This document shows positions 1-8,225 of a DNA stretch of 64,000 nucleotides, piece after piece (positions within the stretch are counted from its first letter, which is position 1; every line of letters begins with the position of its first letter). The position numbers and the translations under genes were made by a program. The stretch covers positions 61,017 to 125,016 of the forward strand of contig NZ_LOHZ01000032.1 of assembly GCF_001601575.1 (NCBI RefSeq), read 5' to 3'. The stretch is from Thermovenabulum gondwanense. Lineage in GTDB: Bacteria > Bacillota > Thermosediminibacteria > Thermosediminibacterales > Thermosediminibacteraceae. The notes under the pieces were generated by a model. It was not told the DNA's origin. It made no database searches and saw only the letters and a program-made list of their open reading frames with translations.

Positions 1-167
1 TGAGCATTTTTTTCATATAAAATCTTCCCAGAGGACGCATCAATTAAAATTGCCGAAGGAGATTTAATATTTGGCGGGCTTTGAAGCATTACTGCCTGGC
101 AAGTCGAGGAAAATAAAAAAATACTTATCAGAATTACTAAAATAAGAGAAATTACTTTATTTTTCAA
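1..167 (-). CDS. dacF: D-alanyl-D-alanine carboxypeptidase (DacF/PBP5-like), N-terminal fragment
   Basis: Only about 55 N-terminal residues are in the window; the gene runs off the left edge. They comprise a signal peptide (short basic start, long hydrophobic run ending near FSSTCQA) followed by SPSAILIDASSGKILYEKNA, the typical opening of peptidase S11 low-molecular-weight PBPs just before the SxxK serine. The family trims the terminal D-Ala from peptidoglycan stem peptides outside the membrane. An ATG at 173 sits directly against the AGGAGG site; the TTG at 167 has the usual 7-nt spacing and is preferred. It lies downstream of xerD on the same strand, in keeping with sporulation-associated dacF genes. 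The ribosome site lies inside a strong hairpin, described separately. Confidence 0.75.
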   Translation of the reverse strand, partial: MKNKVISLILVILISIFLFSSTCQAVMLQSPPNIKSPSAILIDASSGKILYEKNA

Positions 168-169
168 AG

Positions 170-213
170 ACATTCCTCCTTTCAATCATAGATTATCCTT
201 GAAGGAGGAATGT
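170..213 (-). promoter_or_regulatory. inverted repeat enclosing the dacF ribosome binding site
   Basis: The xerD-dacF intergenic region contains an inverted repeat. The arm at 199-213 pairs with 170-185 through 12 uninterrupted base pairs, plus three more across a one-base bulge. In the minus-strand mRNA the 3' arm carries the AGGAGG site and the upstream ATG of dacF, so the folded hairpin would hide the ribosome site. There is no U-run after it, so it does not look like an intrinsic terminator. A regulatory role is inferred. Confidence 0.55.
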
Positions 214-224
214 TATTCATAAAG

Positions 225-1112
225 CTAAGCTCTGGGGTGGGTTCTATCGTATACCTCTCTGATTTTTGATTTTGTTAAATGAGTATAAATTTGAGTTGTT
301 GATATATCAGAATGTCCCAGCATCTCCTGAACCGAACGCAAATCTGCCCCGTTTTCTAAAAGATGAGTGGCAAAGGAATGTCTCAATGTATGGGGTGTAA
401 TTTCTTTTTTAATATTAGCTTTTCTGGCATATTTTTTTATAATCTTCCAAAAACCCTGCCTTGTTAAACTTTTTCCCTGATGATTGAAAAATAGATAGTT
501 ACATTCTTTATCTTTTAATATTTTTTTTCGAATTTCATTTATATATAAATTAAGAAAGGATATAGCGACGGAGCCGATGGGGATAATCCTTTCCTTTGAT
601 CCCTTTCCCATACATTTTAGGTACCCCATTTCTAAATTTACATCTTCAACTTTTAAAGAAATCAGTTCAGAAACTCTTATTCCGGTAGCATATAACAATT
701 CCAGCATGGTTCTATCCCTTAGTCCCCATAAGTCTTCTTTATCCGGTGAAGCTAAAAGCTTTTCCACTTCTTCAACAGTAAGCACTCTCGGTAATTTCCT
801 TTCCAATTTTGGTGTATCTAAATTAAATGTAGGATCTTCTTTTATAATTCTTTCTCTTAAAAGAAAATGGTAAAAAGTTTTTATAGCTGCCAGAGACCTG
901 AGAATACTACTGGAAGCTCTTTTTTTTCTTTGTAAAAATAAAAGATAAGAGATTATATTAGCTCTATTTACTTCGTTGAAGGTATTTACTCCACCATTCT
1001 TCAAAAAATTTATAAATTGATTTAAATCATTTTTATAGGATATAACTGTATTATTGGACAAACCTCTTTCTACCACCAAAAAATCAAGAAAACTGTCTAA
1101 TATTTCTTCCAC
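225..1112 (-). CDS. xerD: site-specific tyrosine recombinase XerD
   Basis: This 295-residue protein is a full-length Xer recombinase, which resolves chromosome dimers at dif with a partner recombinase. It has an N-terminal SAM-like core-binding domain (about residues 1-90) and a C-terminal catalytic domain. The catalytic residues are visible: R146 in ATGIRVSEL, K170 or K173 in MGKGSKER, H241 and R244 in HTLRHSFATH, H267 in LGHSDI and the nucleophile Y276. The start is GTG at 1112 behind AGGTG. It lies between spoIIM and dacF on the same strand, matching the usual clostridial and bacillar neighbourhood of xerD, which favours XerD over XerC. Confidence 0.93.
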   Translation of the reverse strand: MEEILDSFLDFLVVERGLSNNTVISYKNDLNQFINFLKNGGVNTFNEVNRANIISYLLFLQRKKRASSSILRSLAAIKTFYHFLLRERIIKEDPTFNLDTPKLERKLPRVLTVEEVEKLLASPDKEDLWGLRDRTMLELLYATGIRVSELISLKVEDVNLEMGYLKCMGKGSKERIIPIGSVAISFLNLYINEIRKKILKDKECNYLFFNHQGKSLTRQGFWKIIKKYARKANIKKEITPHTLRHSFATHLLENGADLRSVQEMLGHSDISTTQIYTHLTKSKIREVYDRTHPRA

Positions 1113-1127
1113 CTTATATCACCTTAC

Positions 1128-1757
1128 TTATAAAATATAATTTGCAATAATTCTAATTAAAAAAGGAGAAATATATCCTTCGATAAGGCTCGCAAAAAGC
1201 AAAAATAAGGAAAAGAATAGGAAAGAGAATATATAACCTACTATAAGATTTCCATAACTTTCTCTGTAGTATTTTCTTTTAGATTTAAGAACTGAAAAAT
1301 CAAAGTATAAAGTTGTCACTCCAATTGATAAGATACCCGTAATTATTAAAATGTTTTGCGGAACAATAGCAAAAATAGAAAGTAAAACTCCTTTTGTTCC
1401 AAATTCAGAAATAAAATATCCCGTAGTAAAACCCAGCATAAAACCCCTTAAAAAAATAATTATAAAAACAATTGGGAATCCGAATATTAAAAGTCCCGAT
1501 AAAAAAATAATCAGTAGGATTTTTAAATTGTTGGATAATGATGAATAAAAGATATTGGTGCTATCCAGATCCATATTGTTAATATTTACAAAAAACATAC
1601 TCAAGTATTTGGTTAATTCTTCTTTTTGTAGCGAGGAAAGCAAGTTTACCGTTAAGCTTCCCGATAATATACCTATGACAAGAATCAATAAAAGTATTAT
1701 ATAAAGGCCAATATTTTTTTTGATATATTCAATAATAACATCAATAATGTAACGCAA
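1128..1757 (-). CDS. spoIIM: stage II sporulation protein M
   Basis: This membrane protein of about 209 residues has roughly five hydrophobic segments and belongs to the SpoIIM family. SpoIIM works with SpoIID and SpoIIP in the peptidoglycan-remodelling complex that drives engulfment of the forespore. The longest open frame begins at 1778, but that start overlaps the GGGGGAG ribosome site; the TTG at 1757, 7 nt downstream of that site, is the better start. The gene lies just upstream of xerD and is probably co-transcribed with it. The hydrophobic pattern, size and position support the call; no catalytic motif is expected. Confidence 0.85.
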   Translation of the reverse strand: MRYIIDVIIEYIKKNIGLYIILLLILVIGILSGSLTVNLLSSLQKEELTKYLSMFFVNINNMDLDSTNIFYSSLSNNLKILLIIFLSGLLIFGFPIVFIIIFLRGFMLGFTTGYFISEFGTKGVLLSIFAIVPQNILIITGILSIGVTTLYFDFSVLKSKRKYYRESYGNLIVGYIFSFLFFSLFLLFASLIEGYISPFLIRIIANYIL

Positions 1758-1823
1758 AATTAATCTCCCCCCGTCCACTTATAAAATAATTATGCGGGGG
1801 AGTTGGATAATATAACTTTAAAA

Positions 1824-2987
1824 TTAATCAATAATTAACTTCCCGTAGATTCCACCTCCACCTGATATTAAATCCATTTTACCTTCCCTGACTTTATTAA
1901 TTTTTTCAGCTATTTTTTCTCCAAAAATTTCTTTGATTTCATTAATTTCAACAAGATGCATAATGTTAATTTCCGAATGGAATTTATCTAAAAGCAGTTT
2001 CTTAGTTTTTTTACCTATTCCTGGAATAAACTCTAAAGGATAATTATAAAAATAAGGAGGTCTTATGGCCGGTTTATTATATTCTTTATCTTTTAGTAGA
2101 AATACTCTATCGAGAACCCCTACAGTAACTTTATTATTTTTACAATTGGGACAGTAAGTTACCGGAGGTTCACTTTCAGCAATAAAACCACAATTCTCGC
2201 ACCTGGTTCTGTGGTATTTACCCAGCTTAGGATTCAATCCAAAATTTGCAGTGATGCTAATTTTTTTTTCAAGAAAAATTGTTTCAAAATTTATATCGTT
2301 AACATCACAAGCAGAAAATTCATTAAACTCTCTACCTATTTTTTCTAATGAGTGGGCATCTGAATTGGATAAAAAAACCTTTTCCTCCAATTCCTTCAAA
2401 TGATCGGCTAAAAAAGAATCCGCACTTAATCCCAGTTCAATAAATTTTATTCTGTCAAAGAAATTTTCGAAGGCAAAAATTAATCGGTTATAACATGCAT
2501 AAAAGCTTTTATAAGGGGTAAAAACATGAGCTGGGATTAAAACGCCTCCCATGTCTTCAACAATTTTAAATAATTCTCTGGCATTTATTGAAGCTCTTTG
2601 AGAACTAAGATTGATATTTTTAATATATTTTTCCATTATTTTAGAAAAACTGATCATTTCTATAATTTTTGGAAAAAACACTAAGCTATGAGCAACACCG
2701 TTTTTTTCCAATGTTTCCAATTCACTGCCCAAAAACAATATTACCGAGTTTTTATAAATGTATCCACCTTTGTCTAATTCTACCAGATCTCCTTTTTTTA
2801 CAAATTCTATTAATTCTTCTAAGACTAAGGGGGATGTAGCATCTACAATTCCTATTACATTTAAACCCTTTTCTAAGTAAGCTGTTGTCAAAATATTTTC
2901 TAATGTAAGATCTTTTGATGCTGTAATTTTTACTGGTTTATTTCGCGCTTTTCCGATATGTACGTGTAAATCGGCGAATATTTTCAT
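1824..2987 (-). CDS. endonuclease Q-like PHP-domain protein
   Basis: The N-terminal PHP-type metal-dependent domain opens with FADLHVHIG and has further metal-ligand motifs (GSELET, HSLVFF, PAHVFTP, SNSDAHSLEKIGREFN). A zinc ribbon follows with two CxxC pairs (CENC, CPNC), then a helix-hairpin-helix segment (IPGIGKKTKKLLLDKF). This order is that of the EndoQ family (387 residues here), which nicks DNA 5' of deaminated bases such as hypoxanthine and uracil. The gene starts directly after the NUDIX gene. EndoQ was first characterised in Thermococcales and later in some Bacillus species, so a repair role against heat-induced deamination is plausible but inferred. Confidence 0.8.
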   Translation of the reverse strand: MKIFADLHVHIGKARNKPVKITASKDLTLENILTTAYLEKGLNVIGIVDATSPLVLEELIEFVKKGDLVELDKGGYIYKNSVILFLGSELETLEKNGVAHSLVFFPKIIEMISFSKIMEKYIKNINLSSQRASINARELFKIVEDMGGVLIPAHVFTPYKSFYACYNRLIFAFENFFDRIKFIELGLSADSFLADHLKELEEKVFLSNSDAHSLEKIGREFNEFSACDVNDINFETIFLEKKISITANFGLNPKLGKYHRTRCENCGFIAESEPPVTYCPNCKNNKVTVGVLDRVFLLKDKEYNKPAIRPPYFYNYPLEFIPGIGKKTKKLLLDKFHSEINIMHLVEINEIKEIFGEKIAEKINKVREGKMDLISGGGGIYGKLIID

Positions 2988-3533
2988 TTACAGTTTTCCC
3001 TCACTTAAGAATTTTTCTGCTAATAAAAGTCCTGCAAGAGTCTTACCATCTTTAATTTCTCCCCTATACGCGCGAAGCACTGCCTCGGTTAGAGGAATTT
3101 TTTCAACACTTATCATTTCATCCTCATCTAATGTTCCCTTGGCTTCAAAGAGGTCTTTTGCTAAGAAAAGATACATTCTTTCATCGGAAAAGCCCGGTGA
3201 AGTATAAAAATCAGCAAGAAAAACGAGTTTTCTTGATCTATATCCTGTCTCTTCCATTAATTCTCTTTGAGCACATTCTTCTACGTCTTCATTTTTTTCA
3301 ATCTTTCCTGCAGGAATTTCTAATAAGACTTTATCTACAGCTTTTCTAAATTGTCTTACCATAATTACTTCATTTTTTTCATTTACTGGAACAATTGCCA
3401 CTGCACCGGGATGTTCTACTATTTCTCTGGTAGATTCCTTTCCATTCGGAAGTTTAACTCTTTCAATTTTGAGATTAATTATTTTCCCCTGATATACTTT
3501 TTTCGAATCAATTGTTTCTTCAAAGAATTCCAT
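2988..3533 (-). CDS. nudF: ADP-ribose pyrophosphatase, NUDIX family
   Basis: This 181-residue hydrolase has a perfect NUDIX box, G76-x5-E82-x7-R90-E91-x2-E94-E95-x-G97. Like the NudF/YqkG family it probably splits ADP-ribose into AMP and ribose 5-phosphate. The N-terminal half carries the family pattern HPGAVAIVP and VRQFR, and LLEIPAGKIE precedes the box. The ATG at 3533 is preceded by a GAGGAGG site. It lies immediately upstream of the EndoQ-like gene, sharing the junction, and downstream of the DUF3866 gene, so it is part of the same leftward transcription unit. In Bacillus this gene is also close to xerD and spoIIM. Confidence 0.92.
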   Translation of the reverse strand: MEFFEETIDSKKVYQGKIINLKIERVKLPNGKESTREIVEHPGAVAIVPVNEKNEVIMVRQFRKAVDKVLLEIPAGKIEKNEDVEECAQRELMEETGYRSRKLVFLADFYTSPGFSDERMYLFLAKDLFEAKGTLDEDEMISVEKIPLTEAVLRAYRGEIKDGKTLAGLLLAEKFLSEGKL

Positions 3534-3546
3534 TAAATCTTCCTCC

Positions 3547-4638
3547 TCATTTAATTATTTCTGCAGCAAAAGCACCTCCTGAAGCTGCAGTTAAAAAATA
3601 ATAGGGTTCTTTTTCATAATTTTTTCCCATCGAATACAGAGGAAAATTACATTCGATTAAAAAATCTATAGCTCTTCTTCCTTTTCTAAAAACGATATCA
3701 TGTTTATCTGTTAATTTATACTCCAAAAACTTTCGCATCACCAAATCTTTGATCACCGAATCTATTTCTTCTGAAAGAACAACAATAGCCTTAGTTAATG
3801 CTATTTCGGATAATGCCGTTAATGTATGGTGGCTTACCAGAAAATGCCTTGCTCTTTTTTCGTAAATTGTAATTCTTGGGATAAAAATTGCTTTCCCTTT
3901 TAGTATATTAACTGCATTTACCGCCTCTCCAAGGATTATCCCCGTATTTCCGTATTTTGTACCCGTACCTACTATTCCCGGTCCCGTTCCAACAATAGCT
4001 ACATTACATCCCGATACTTTTGCAGCAAGTAGACCGGTATATAAATTCACAGCCTCTAAATCTCCACCAAAAGCATGCCCTACTGTAACCGTTAAATCCA
4101 AAAGGTTTAGCTTTTTTAATAAAAAAACTGTTTTGCTAAAAAAAATGGGTAATGCCCCTCCATCCGTCATTATAAAAGCAATTTTTGAATTTCTCTGATT
4201 GCATTTAATTGCCGCACAAACCGGAGCTAAAGCGCTGTGAAGAGGAATAATAACCACGGGCATTCCTTCTAAAGAAGGTTTATTTTCAATAATTTTTCTA
4301 ATATCTTCCTTTTCTTCGACGGAAAAGCATTTTATTTGAAAAGGAGTATATCTTAATTTCATTATATGTCCTTTTTCCTCAATATCAAGATGGGAATTTC
4401 TTAAATTGTGTATTATAAAATGATATCCTCCACTTCCAAGATTTAAAAATACCGCAGTGGTATTTAGAATTACTTCATCGCCAATGCTCACTTCACCGCT
4501 TAACGGAATGTAATTAATAGCTTTTTGTAAAGTACCTTCGCTTTCCACCAGGACTTCTTCTATCCCCTCTCTCTTTTCAATAACATTTAAAACCCTGCCT
4601 TTTCTTAATCTTATCATGAAACCGGGCCTTTTTTCCAA
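3547..4638 (-). CDS. DUF3866 family protein
   Basis: This 363-residue protein of unknown function matches the DUF3866 family found beside nudF and spoIIM in Firmicutes. Its N-terminal part is beta-rich (residues 8-80, with GDEVILNTTAVFLNLGSGGYHFIIHN). The rest contains glycine-rich stretches such as VGHAFGGDLEAVN and GTGPGIVGTGTKYGNTG that suggest a nucleotide- or cofactor-binding fold. There is no signal peptide, so it is likely cytoplasmic. TTG at 4638 follows GGGGTGAG at normal spacing; an in-frame ATG at 4617 is an alternative. The start overlaps the end of the upstream transferase gene, which indicates translational coupling. No function should be assigned. Confidence 0.75.
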   Translation of the reverse strand: MEKRPGFMIRLRKGRVLNVIEKREGIEEVLVESEGTLQKAINYIPLSGEVSIGDEVILNTTAVFLNLGSGGYHFIIHNLRNSHLDIEEKGHIMKLRYTPFQIKCFSVEEKEDIRKIIENKPSLEGMPVVIIPLHSALAPVCAAIKCNQRNSKIAFIMTDGGALPIFFSKTVFLLKKLNLLDLTVTVGHAFGGDLEAVNLYTGLLAAKVSGCNVAIVGTGPGIVGTGTKYGNTGIILGEAVNAVNILKGKAIFIPRITIYEKRARHFLVSHHTLTALSEIALTKAIVVLSEEIDSVIKDLVMRKFLEYKLTDKHDIVFRKGRRAIDFLIECNFPLYSMGKNYEKEPYYFLTAASGGAFAAEIIK

Positions 4639-5423
4639 ATTTTTCTCACCCCTATATAATCTAAAATTTTTGATATTGAAAATTTCTCTGCAAAAATATT
4701 TAAAAACAGCAAAAAAAATAAAATAATTATTTTATATTTACTTGAAAGTATCCATGAAAATAATATTCCTAAATTAAGACCTAATACATTTGCACCCGTG
4801 TCTCCCATCATTACCTTTTCTTTTAAATCAAAGGACAAAAATACAATTACAGAAAATAATATAGGGAATATGGTCATTATTATGTTATAATTTTTCATAA
4901 AAAATAATTTCAAAAGACCAATTAAACAAAGAAATATATAAAATTTACATGCTCTACCGGGTCTCATATCCAATATATTTACGGCATTAATAGAAAGACA
5001 GATAAAAAAAATATCTATTATCAATTCCTTTAAATCGTGACCATTTTTTGTATAAGAAATGAAAAAGGAAACGAAAAATCCCATAATAGCTTTTAGAAAA
5101 CCTGTCGTTAAATTACCTCTTAAAAAGCAAAAAAAATGACCCTTGAATCCCTTTATATTTTTTTGCCCGAAGACGTCATCGATAAGTCCAATAATTCCTA
5201 TCGCGAGGATTCCAAACAGATTAATAATAATAAATAATTTTTCTTTTATAAATGTGTATAAAATAATATTCATAAGATATTGAACAATTATAAAAACAAT
5301 TCCTCCCGACGTAGGAATATCTTCCCCTTTATAGTTTTTTACTTTTTTTATATCCCATTTTAAAAATTGAGTAATCAAATAATAAGACAAAATAATAGAA
5401 AAAACTATAGTAAGAATTACCAT
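4614..5423 (-). CDS. MraY/WecA-like glycosyl-1-phosphate transferase
   Basis: This 269-residue integral membrane protein belongs to glycosyltransferase family 4 (MraY/WecA/TagO superfamily), which moves a sugar 1-phosphate from a UDP-sugar to a polyprenyl phosphate at the inner face of the membrane. The family signatures are TSGGIVF near residue 39, GLIDDVFGQ near 80, NAVNILDMRPGR in the middle, and MMGDTGANVLGLNLG. The protein is shorter than typical MraY (about 320 residues). Asn-Ile-Leu-Asp-Met-Arg replaces the usual NxxNxxDG motif, so substrate and activity are uncertain. It lies between the DUF3866 gene and steB-steA. Transferases of this kind commonly accompany steA and steB in Firmicutes. 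Confidence 0.75.
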   Translation of the reverse strand: MVILTIVFSIILSYYLITQFLKWDIKKVKNYKGEDIPTSGGIVFIIVQYLMNIILYTFIKEKLFIIINLFGILAIGIIGLIDDVFGQKNIKGFKGHFFCFLRGNLTTGFLKAIMGFFVSFFISYTKNGHDLKELIIDIFFICLSINAVNILDMRPGRACKFYIFLCLIGLLKLFFMKNYNIIMTIFPILFSVIVFLSFDLKEKVMMGDTGANVLGLNLGILFSWILSSKYKIIILFFLLFLNIFAEKFSISKILDYIGVRKIWKKGPVS

Positions 5424-5452
5424 AATATTTTTCCCTCTAAGGACATATTAAT

Positions 5453-6070
5453 TTATTTTGATAAAAACAGTATTAATTTTACTTTTTTTACTACATTATT
5501 TATTTCATCTACATAAAATATTTTTTCACGTGCATAATATTTCTTCTCTTCATCAGTAGCCGGATAATCTTGAACAACCACGAAATTTTGCTTATAACGC
5601 TTTAAAAATTTAATAATTCCGTCAAGATCATTATTATTTTCATCTTTATCCTTCTGTAAAATAATAAAATCACATACTACCGGAAAAAATGTTTTTTCAT
5701 CAAGATTTTTTATTTCTATTCCGGCACCAGTTTTTTTTAAAGAGTCTAATAAAATTTCAACATTATTTTTTCCCGAAGTTAAAATTACAATTTTTTCTCC
5801 TATAAGCTTGTTTTTAAAAATATCAGCAAAATGTGCTTCTAAAAAAGCACAGTCTTCTTTTTGTTTTTTTATTATTTCCTTCATATCTGCATTTAGTTTT
5901 TTGTTTACCTCTTTTAATTTATTCAACGTATTTTCTAATTGTTCTATGGTATCTTGTTGCTGGTATGCAATAACCTCACTCCCATTTATGGAAAAACCCG
6001 TTAATAAACCAAGTGTGAAGGAAATAAAAATGGATACGGTCAACAGGCTTATTATTCTTATGTTGTACAA
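5453..6070 (-). CDS. steB: SteB/MctB-like membrane-anchored coiled-coil protein
   Basis: The protein (about 205 residues) has one N-terminal transmembrane helix, a coiled coil from about residue 35 to 75 (EQLENTLNKLKEVNKKLNAD) and a C-terminal globular alpha/beta domain. This is the plan of the family annotated as copper transporter MctB and as SteB, the partner of SteA in actinobacterial cytokinesis. TTG at 6070 is 6 nt from GAGGTGG; a GTG at 6079 overlaps that site. It is downstream of steA with a short gap. I see no copper-binding motif, so the envelope or division role is preferred to metal transport. Confidence 0.6.
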   Translation of the reverse strand: MYNIRIISLLTVSIFISFTLGLLTGFSINGSEVIAYQQQDTIEQLENTLNKLKEVNKKLNADMKEIIKKQKEDCAFLEAHFADIFKNKLIGEKIVILTSGKNNVEILLDSLKKTGAGIEIKNLDEKTFFPVVCDFIILQKDKDENNNDLDGIIKFLKRYKQNFVVVQDYPATDEEKKYYAREKIFYVDEINNVVKKVKLILFLSK

Positions 6071-6085
6071 TTTTACCACCTCGAA

Positions 6086-7210
6086 TTAGAACATCATTAA
6101 CACCAATTTTAACTTCAGATAAATTAATTTAAATACATGCGATAAAATAGGAGAATTTAAAAAAAGTATAAATATAGGAATGATACCTGTTAATACCAGG
6201 GGTAATATTATGCTGATATTTTCCTCCTTTCTTTTATAAAGTTTATTTACACCTTTTGCATCGATAAGGATATGTCCCATCTTCAATCTCACTAATAATG
6301 TGCTTGCCATGCCTTTTCTCCCTTTTTCCAAGAAATCCAACATACTTGTATGGGTGCCAACAGCCACAATTAAATCAGCGCCCTTCTCAAAAGCCAGTAA
6401 AAAAGCGGCATCCTCGCTTGTTCCCGTTACCGAAAAAATAGAATATTTAACACCTAAGTTTTTAATCCTTTCCAATCCCGGTGCTTTTCCATCGGGATAA
6501 GCATGAACAATTATTTCCGCCCCGCATAACAACCCTTCATCAGAAATACTGTCCATATCCCCTATAATAATATCGGGAGTATAACCGAATTCTAAAATTG
6601 CATCAGCCCCTCCATCAACTCCAATCAAAACAGGTTTCATTTCCTCTATGTAACTTCTTAGTATTGATAAATCCTCTTTATACTCGTGTCCCCGGATTAC
6701 TATTAAAACATGCTTCCCTTTAATATCTACATTAACATCCGGAACGGAATAATTGGAATATATTATGTCCCGGTTTTTTTCAATATAATCTATGGTATTT
6801 TCGATAAAATTTAAAAGATGCTTATCGATATTTTGTTTTGCTAAATTTTTGCATTTATTTAAACTATCTAAATCCCAGAATTTTCCTTTTGAAAAAAATT
6901 TATCATTTACAAATATGTCCCCGTTGTCTTTAATTTTTACTATATCCCCTTCTTTAATTTCACCTTGGTAGGGTGAAATGACGTCAATAAGAGGTATTTT
7001 AGCTTTTATCAATGTTTCCGGTCCCTTATTGTAATATTTTCCGCTACAGGAAGTTTCAAAATTTATTACCGCTTTAGCCTTTTTTTCTAAAAGAAAACTC
7101 GCTGCTAATTCATCTATATCTTTATGAAAAATTACAGCGATTTCACCGGGCCTAATTTTGTTTACCAAAATTTTTGTTTTTTTCCCTACACAGGCTCTTC
7201 CGCAAATCAT
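6086..7210 (-). CDS. steA: SteA-like protein (putative cytokinetic ring protein)
   Basis: The start MICGRACVGKKTKILVNKIR and the following RPGEIAVIFHKDID match the COG4825/SteA family. The central and C-terminal part resembles the thiamin pyrophosphokinase catalytic fold (GVDGGADAILEFGYTPDIIIGDMDSISDEG), and the end carries a hydrophobic segment (SIILPLVLTGIIPIFILFL). SteA works with SteB in cell separation in actinobacteria; in Firmicutes it is unstudied as far as I know. The ATG at 7210 is chosen because GGGTG lies 6 nt upstream and family members begin at the matching residue; a GTG at 7219 overlaps that site. It is the first gene of a leftward unit with steB. Confidence 0.75.
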   Translation of the reverse strand: MICGRACVGKKTKILVNKIRPGEIAVIFHKDIDELAASFLLEKKAKAVINFETSCSGKYYNKGPETLIKAKIPLIDVISPYQGEIKEGDIVKIKDNGDIFVNDKFFSKGKFWDLDSLNKCKNLAKQNIDKHLLNFIENTIDYIEKNRDIIYSNYSVPDVNVDIKGKHVLIVIRGHEYKEDLSILRSYIEEMKPVLIGVDGGADAILEFGYTPDIIIGDMDSISDEGLLCGAEIIVHAYPDGKAPGLERIKNLGVKYSIFSVTGTSEDAAFLLAFEKGADLIVAVGTHTSMLDFLEKGRKGMASTLLVRLKMGHILIDAKGVNKLYKRKEENISIILPLVLTGIIPIFILFLNSPILSHVFKLIYLKLKLVLMMF

Positions 7211-7260
7211 AATAAACACCCTGGTAAATTTTTTTCACAATTAGTATTCCAAAAGTTTTT

Positions 7261-7299
7261 CTTAAAATACAAAAAGCGCGTTTTTGCCGCGCTTTTTGT
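7261..7299 (-). terminator. intrinsic terminator after spo0A
   Basis: The 12-bp arms 7269-7280 and 7288-7299 form a GCGCG-centred hairpin. On the minus strand it is followed by a T-rich run. It lies 8 bases after the spo0A stop codon and separates spo0A from steA. Confidence 0.9.
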
Positions 7300-7307
7300 A
7301 AAAAATG

Positions 7308-8120
7308 TTATACCGCAATATTATCCAATTTTTCCATACGAATTTTATCGGCTATCATTGCGATAAACTCCGAATTAGTTGGTTTACCTTTGTCCTTGGG
7401 GATGGTATACCCAAAAAGATTATTAATAGTTTCTATGCAGCCTCTGTTCCAGGCAACCTCAATAGCATGTCTTATAGCTCTTTCCACTCTGCTGGGGGTT
7501 GTATTATATTTTTTGGCAATCGTTGGATACAGTATTTTCGTAACCGCTCCTAAAAGCTCAATATTGTTCACCACCATCGCAATAGCATCTCTTAAATAAA
7601 AATATCCTTTTATATGAGCCGGTATTCCTATTTCATGTATTATGTTTGTTATTTCCATTTCTAAATTCACCGGGGAGTCTTTTTCCTCATTTTTATCTAT
7701 ATCACAGTCCCGATAAATAGAAGCGGGGATAAATCTATTTTCCTCCATTACCACTTCTCTTATCCTTTCTGCCAGTACGCTAAAATCAAAGGGCTTTACA
7801 ATGTAATAATCGGCTCCAACTGTCAAAGCTCTTTGTGTAAATCTATCCTGTCCCACCGCTGAAAGTACAATTATTTTTGGCTTTATACTCTGGGTGATCA
7901 GTCTTTCTACTACTGCAATACCGTCCAAATTTGGCATAATAATATCCAAGATTAAAACATCCGGATTTAATTCCTTCACCTTTTCGATGGTAGAATATCC
8001 GTCATAGGCTACACCAACCACTTCAATGTCTTTTTCTTCTTTTAAAAACGTCTGCAATAGTTCGCAAAATTCTCTGTTATCATCAGCAATTAGAACCCTG
8101 ATTTTATTATTTCCCCCCAA
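7308..8120 (-). CDS. spo0A: sporulation response regulator Spo0A
   Basis: This is the master regulator of entry into sporulation. The receiver domain (residues 1-125) has the acidic pair D13-D14, phosphoacceptor D59 in [10 protein letters not shown]87 and K109 in YYIVKPFD. The C-terminal Spo0A effector domain (from about residue 150) has the recognition region [22 protein letters not shown]. The open frame extends further upstream, but TTG at 8120, 6 nt after GGAGGG, matches the usual Spo0A start and gives 270 residues. It lies downstream of spoIVB, the invariant order in spore formers, and has a sigma-H promoter and a 0A box upstream. Confidence 0.97.
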   Translation of the reverse strand: MGGNNKIRVLIADDNREFCELLQTFLKEEKDIEVVGVAYDGYSTIEKVKELNPDVLILDIIMPNLDGIAVVERLITQSIKPKIIVLSAVGQDRFTQRALTVGADYYIVKPFDFSVLAERIREVVMEENRFIPASIYRDCDIDKNEEKDSPVNLEMEITNIIHEIGIPAHIKGYFYLRDAIAMVVNNIELLGAVTKILYPTIAKKYNTTPSRVERAIRHAIEVAWNRGCIETINNLFGYTIPKDKGKPTNSEFIAMIADKIRMEKLDNIAV

Positions 8121-8169
8121 AGTAAACCCTCCCCCGATTATGTTTGATGAAATTTTAAAACAATATTTT

Positions 8170-8198
8170 ATATTCGACAAATATTGGAAAATACCTGC
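8170..8198 (-). promoter_or_regulatory. sigma-H promoter of spo0A with overlapping 0A box
   Basis: On the minus strand GCAGGTATT (8198-8190), an 11-nt spacer and GTCGAATAT (8178-8170) fit the sigma-H consensus RNAGGAWWW-N11/12-RNNGAATWW with one mismatch. TGTCGAA (8179-8173), the core of a Spo0A binding box, overlaps the -10 element. The placement, about 50 nt before the spo0A start, matches the sigma-H-driven, Spo0A-controlled promoter known in Bacillus. Confidence 0.75.
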
Positions 8199-8225
8199 TA
8201 AATTTACAAAAATATCTAATGTTTT

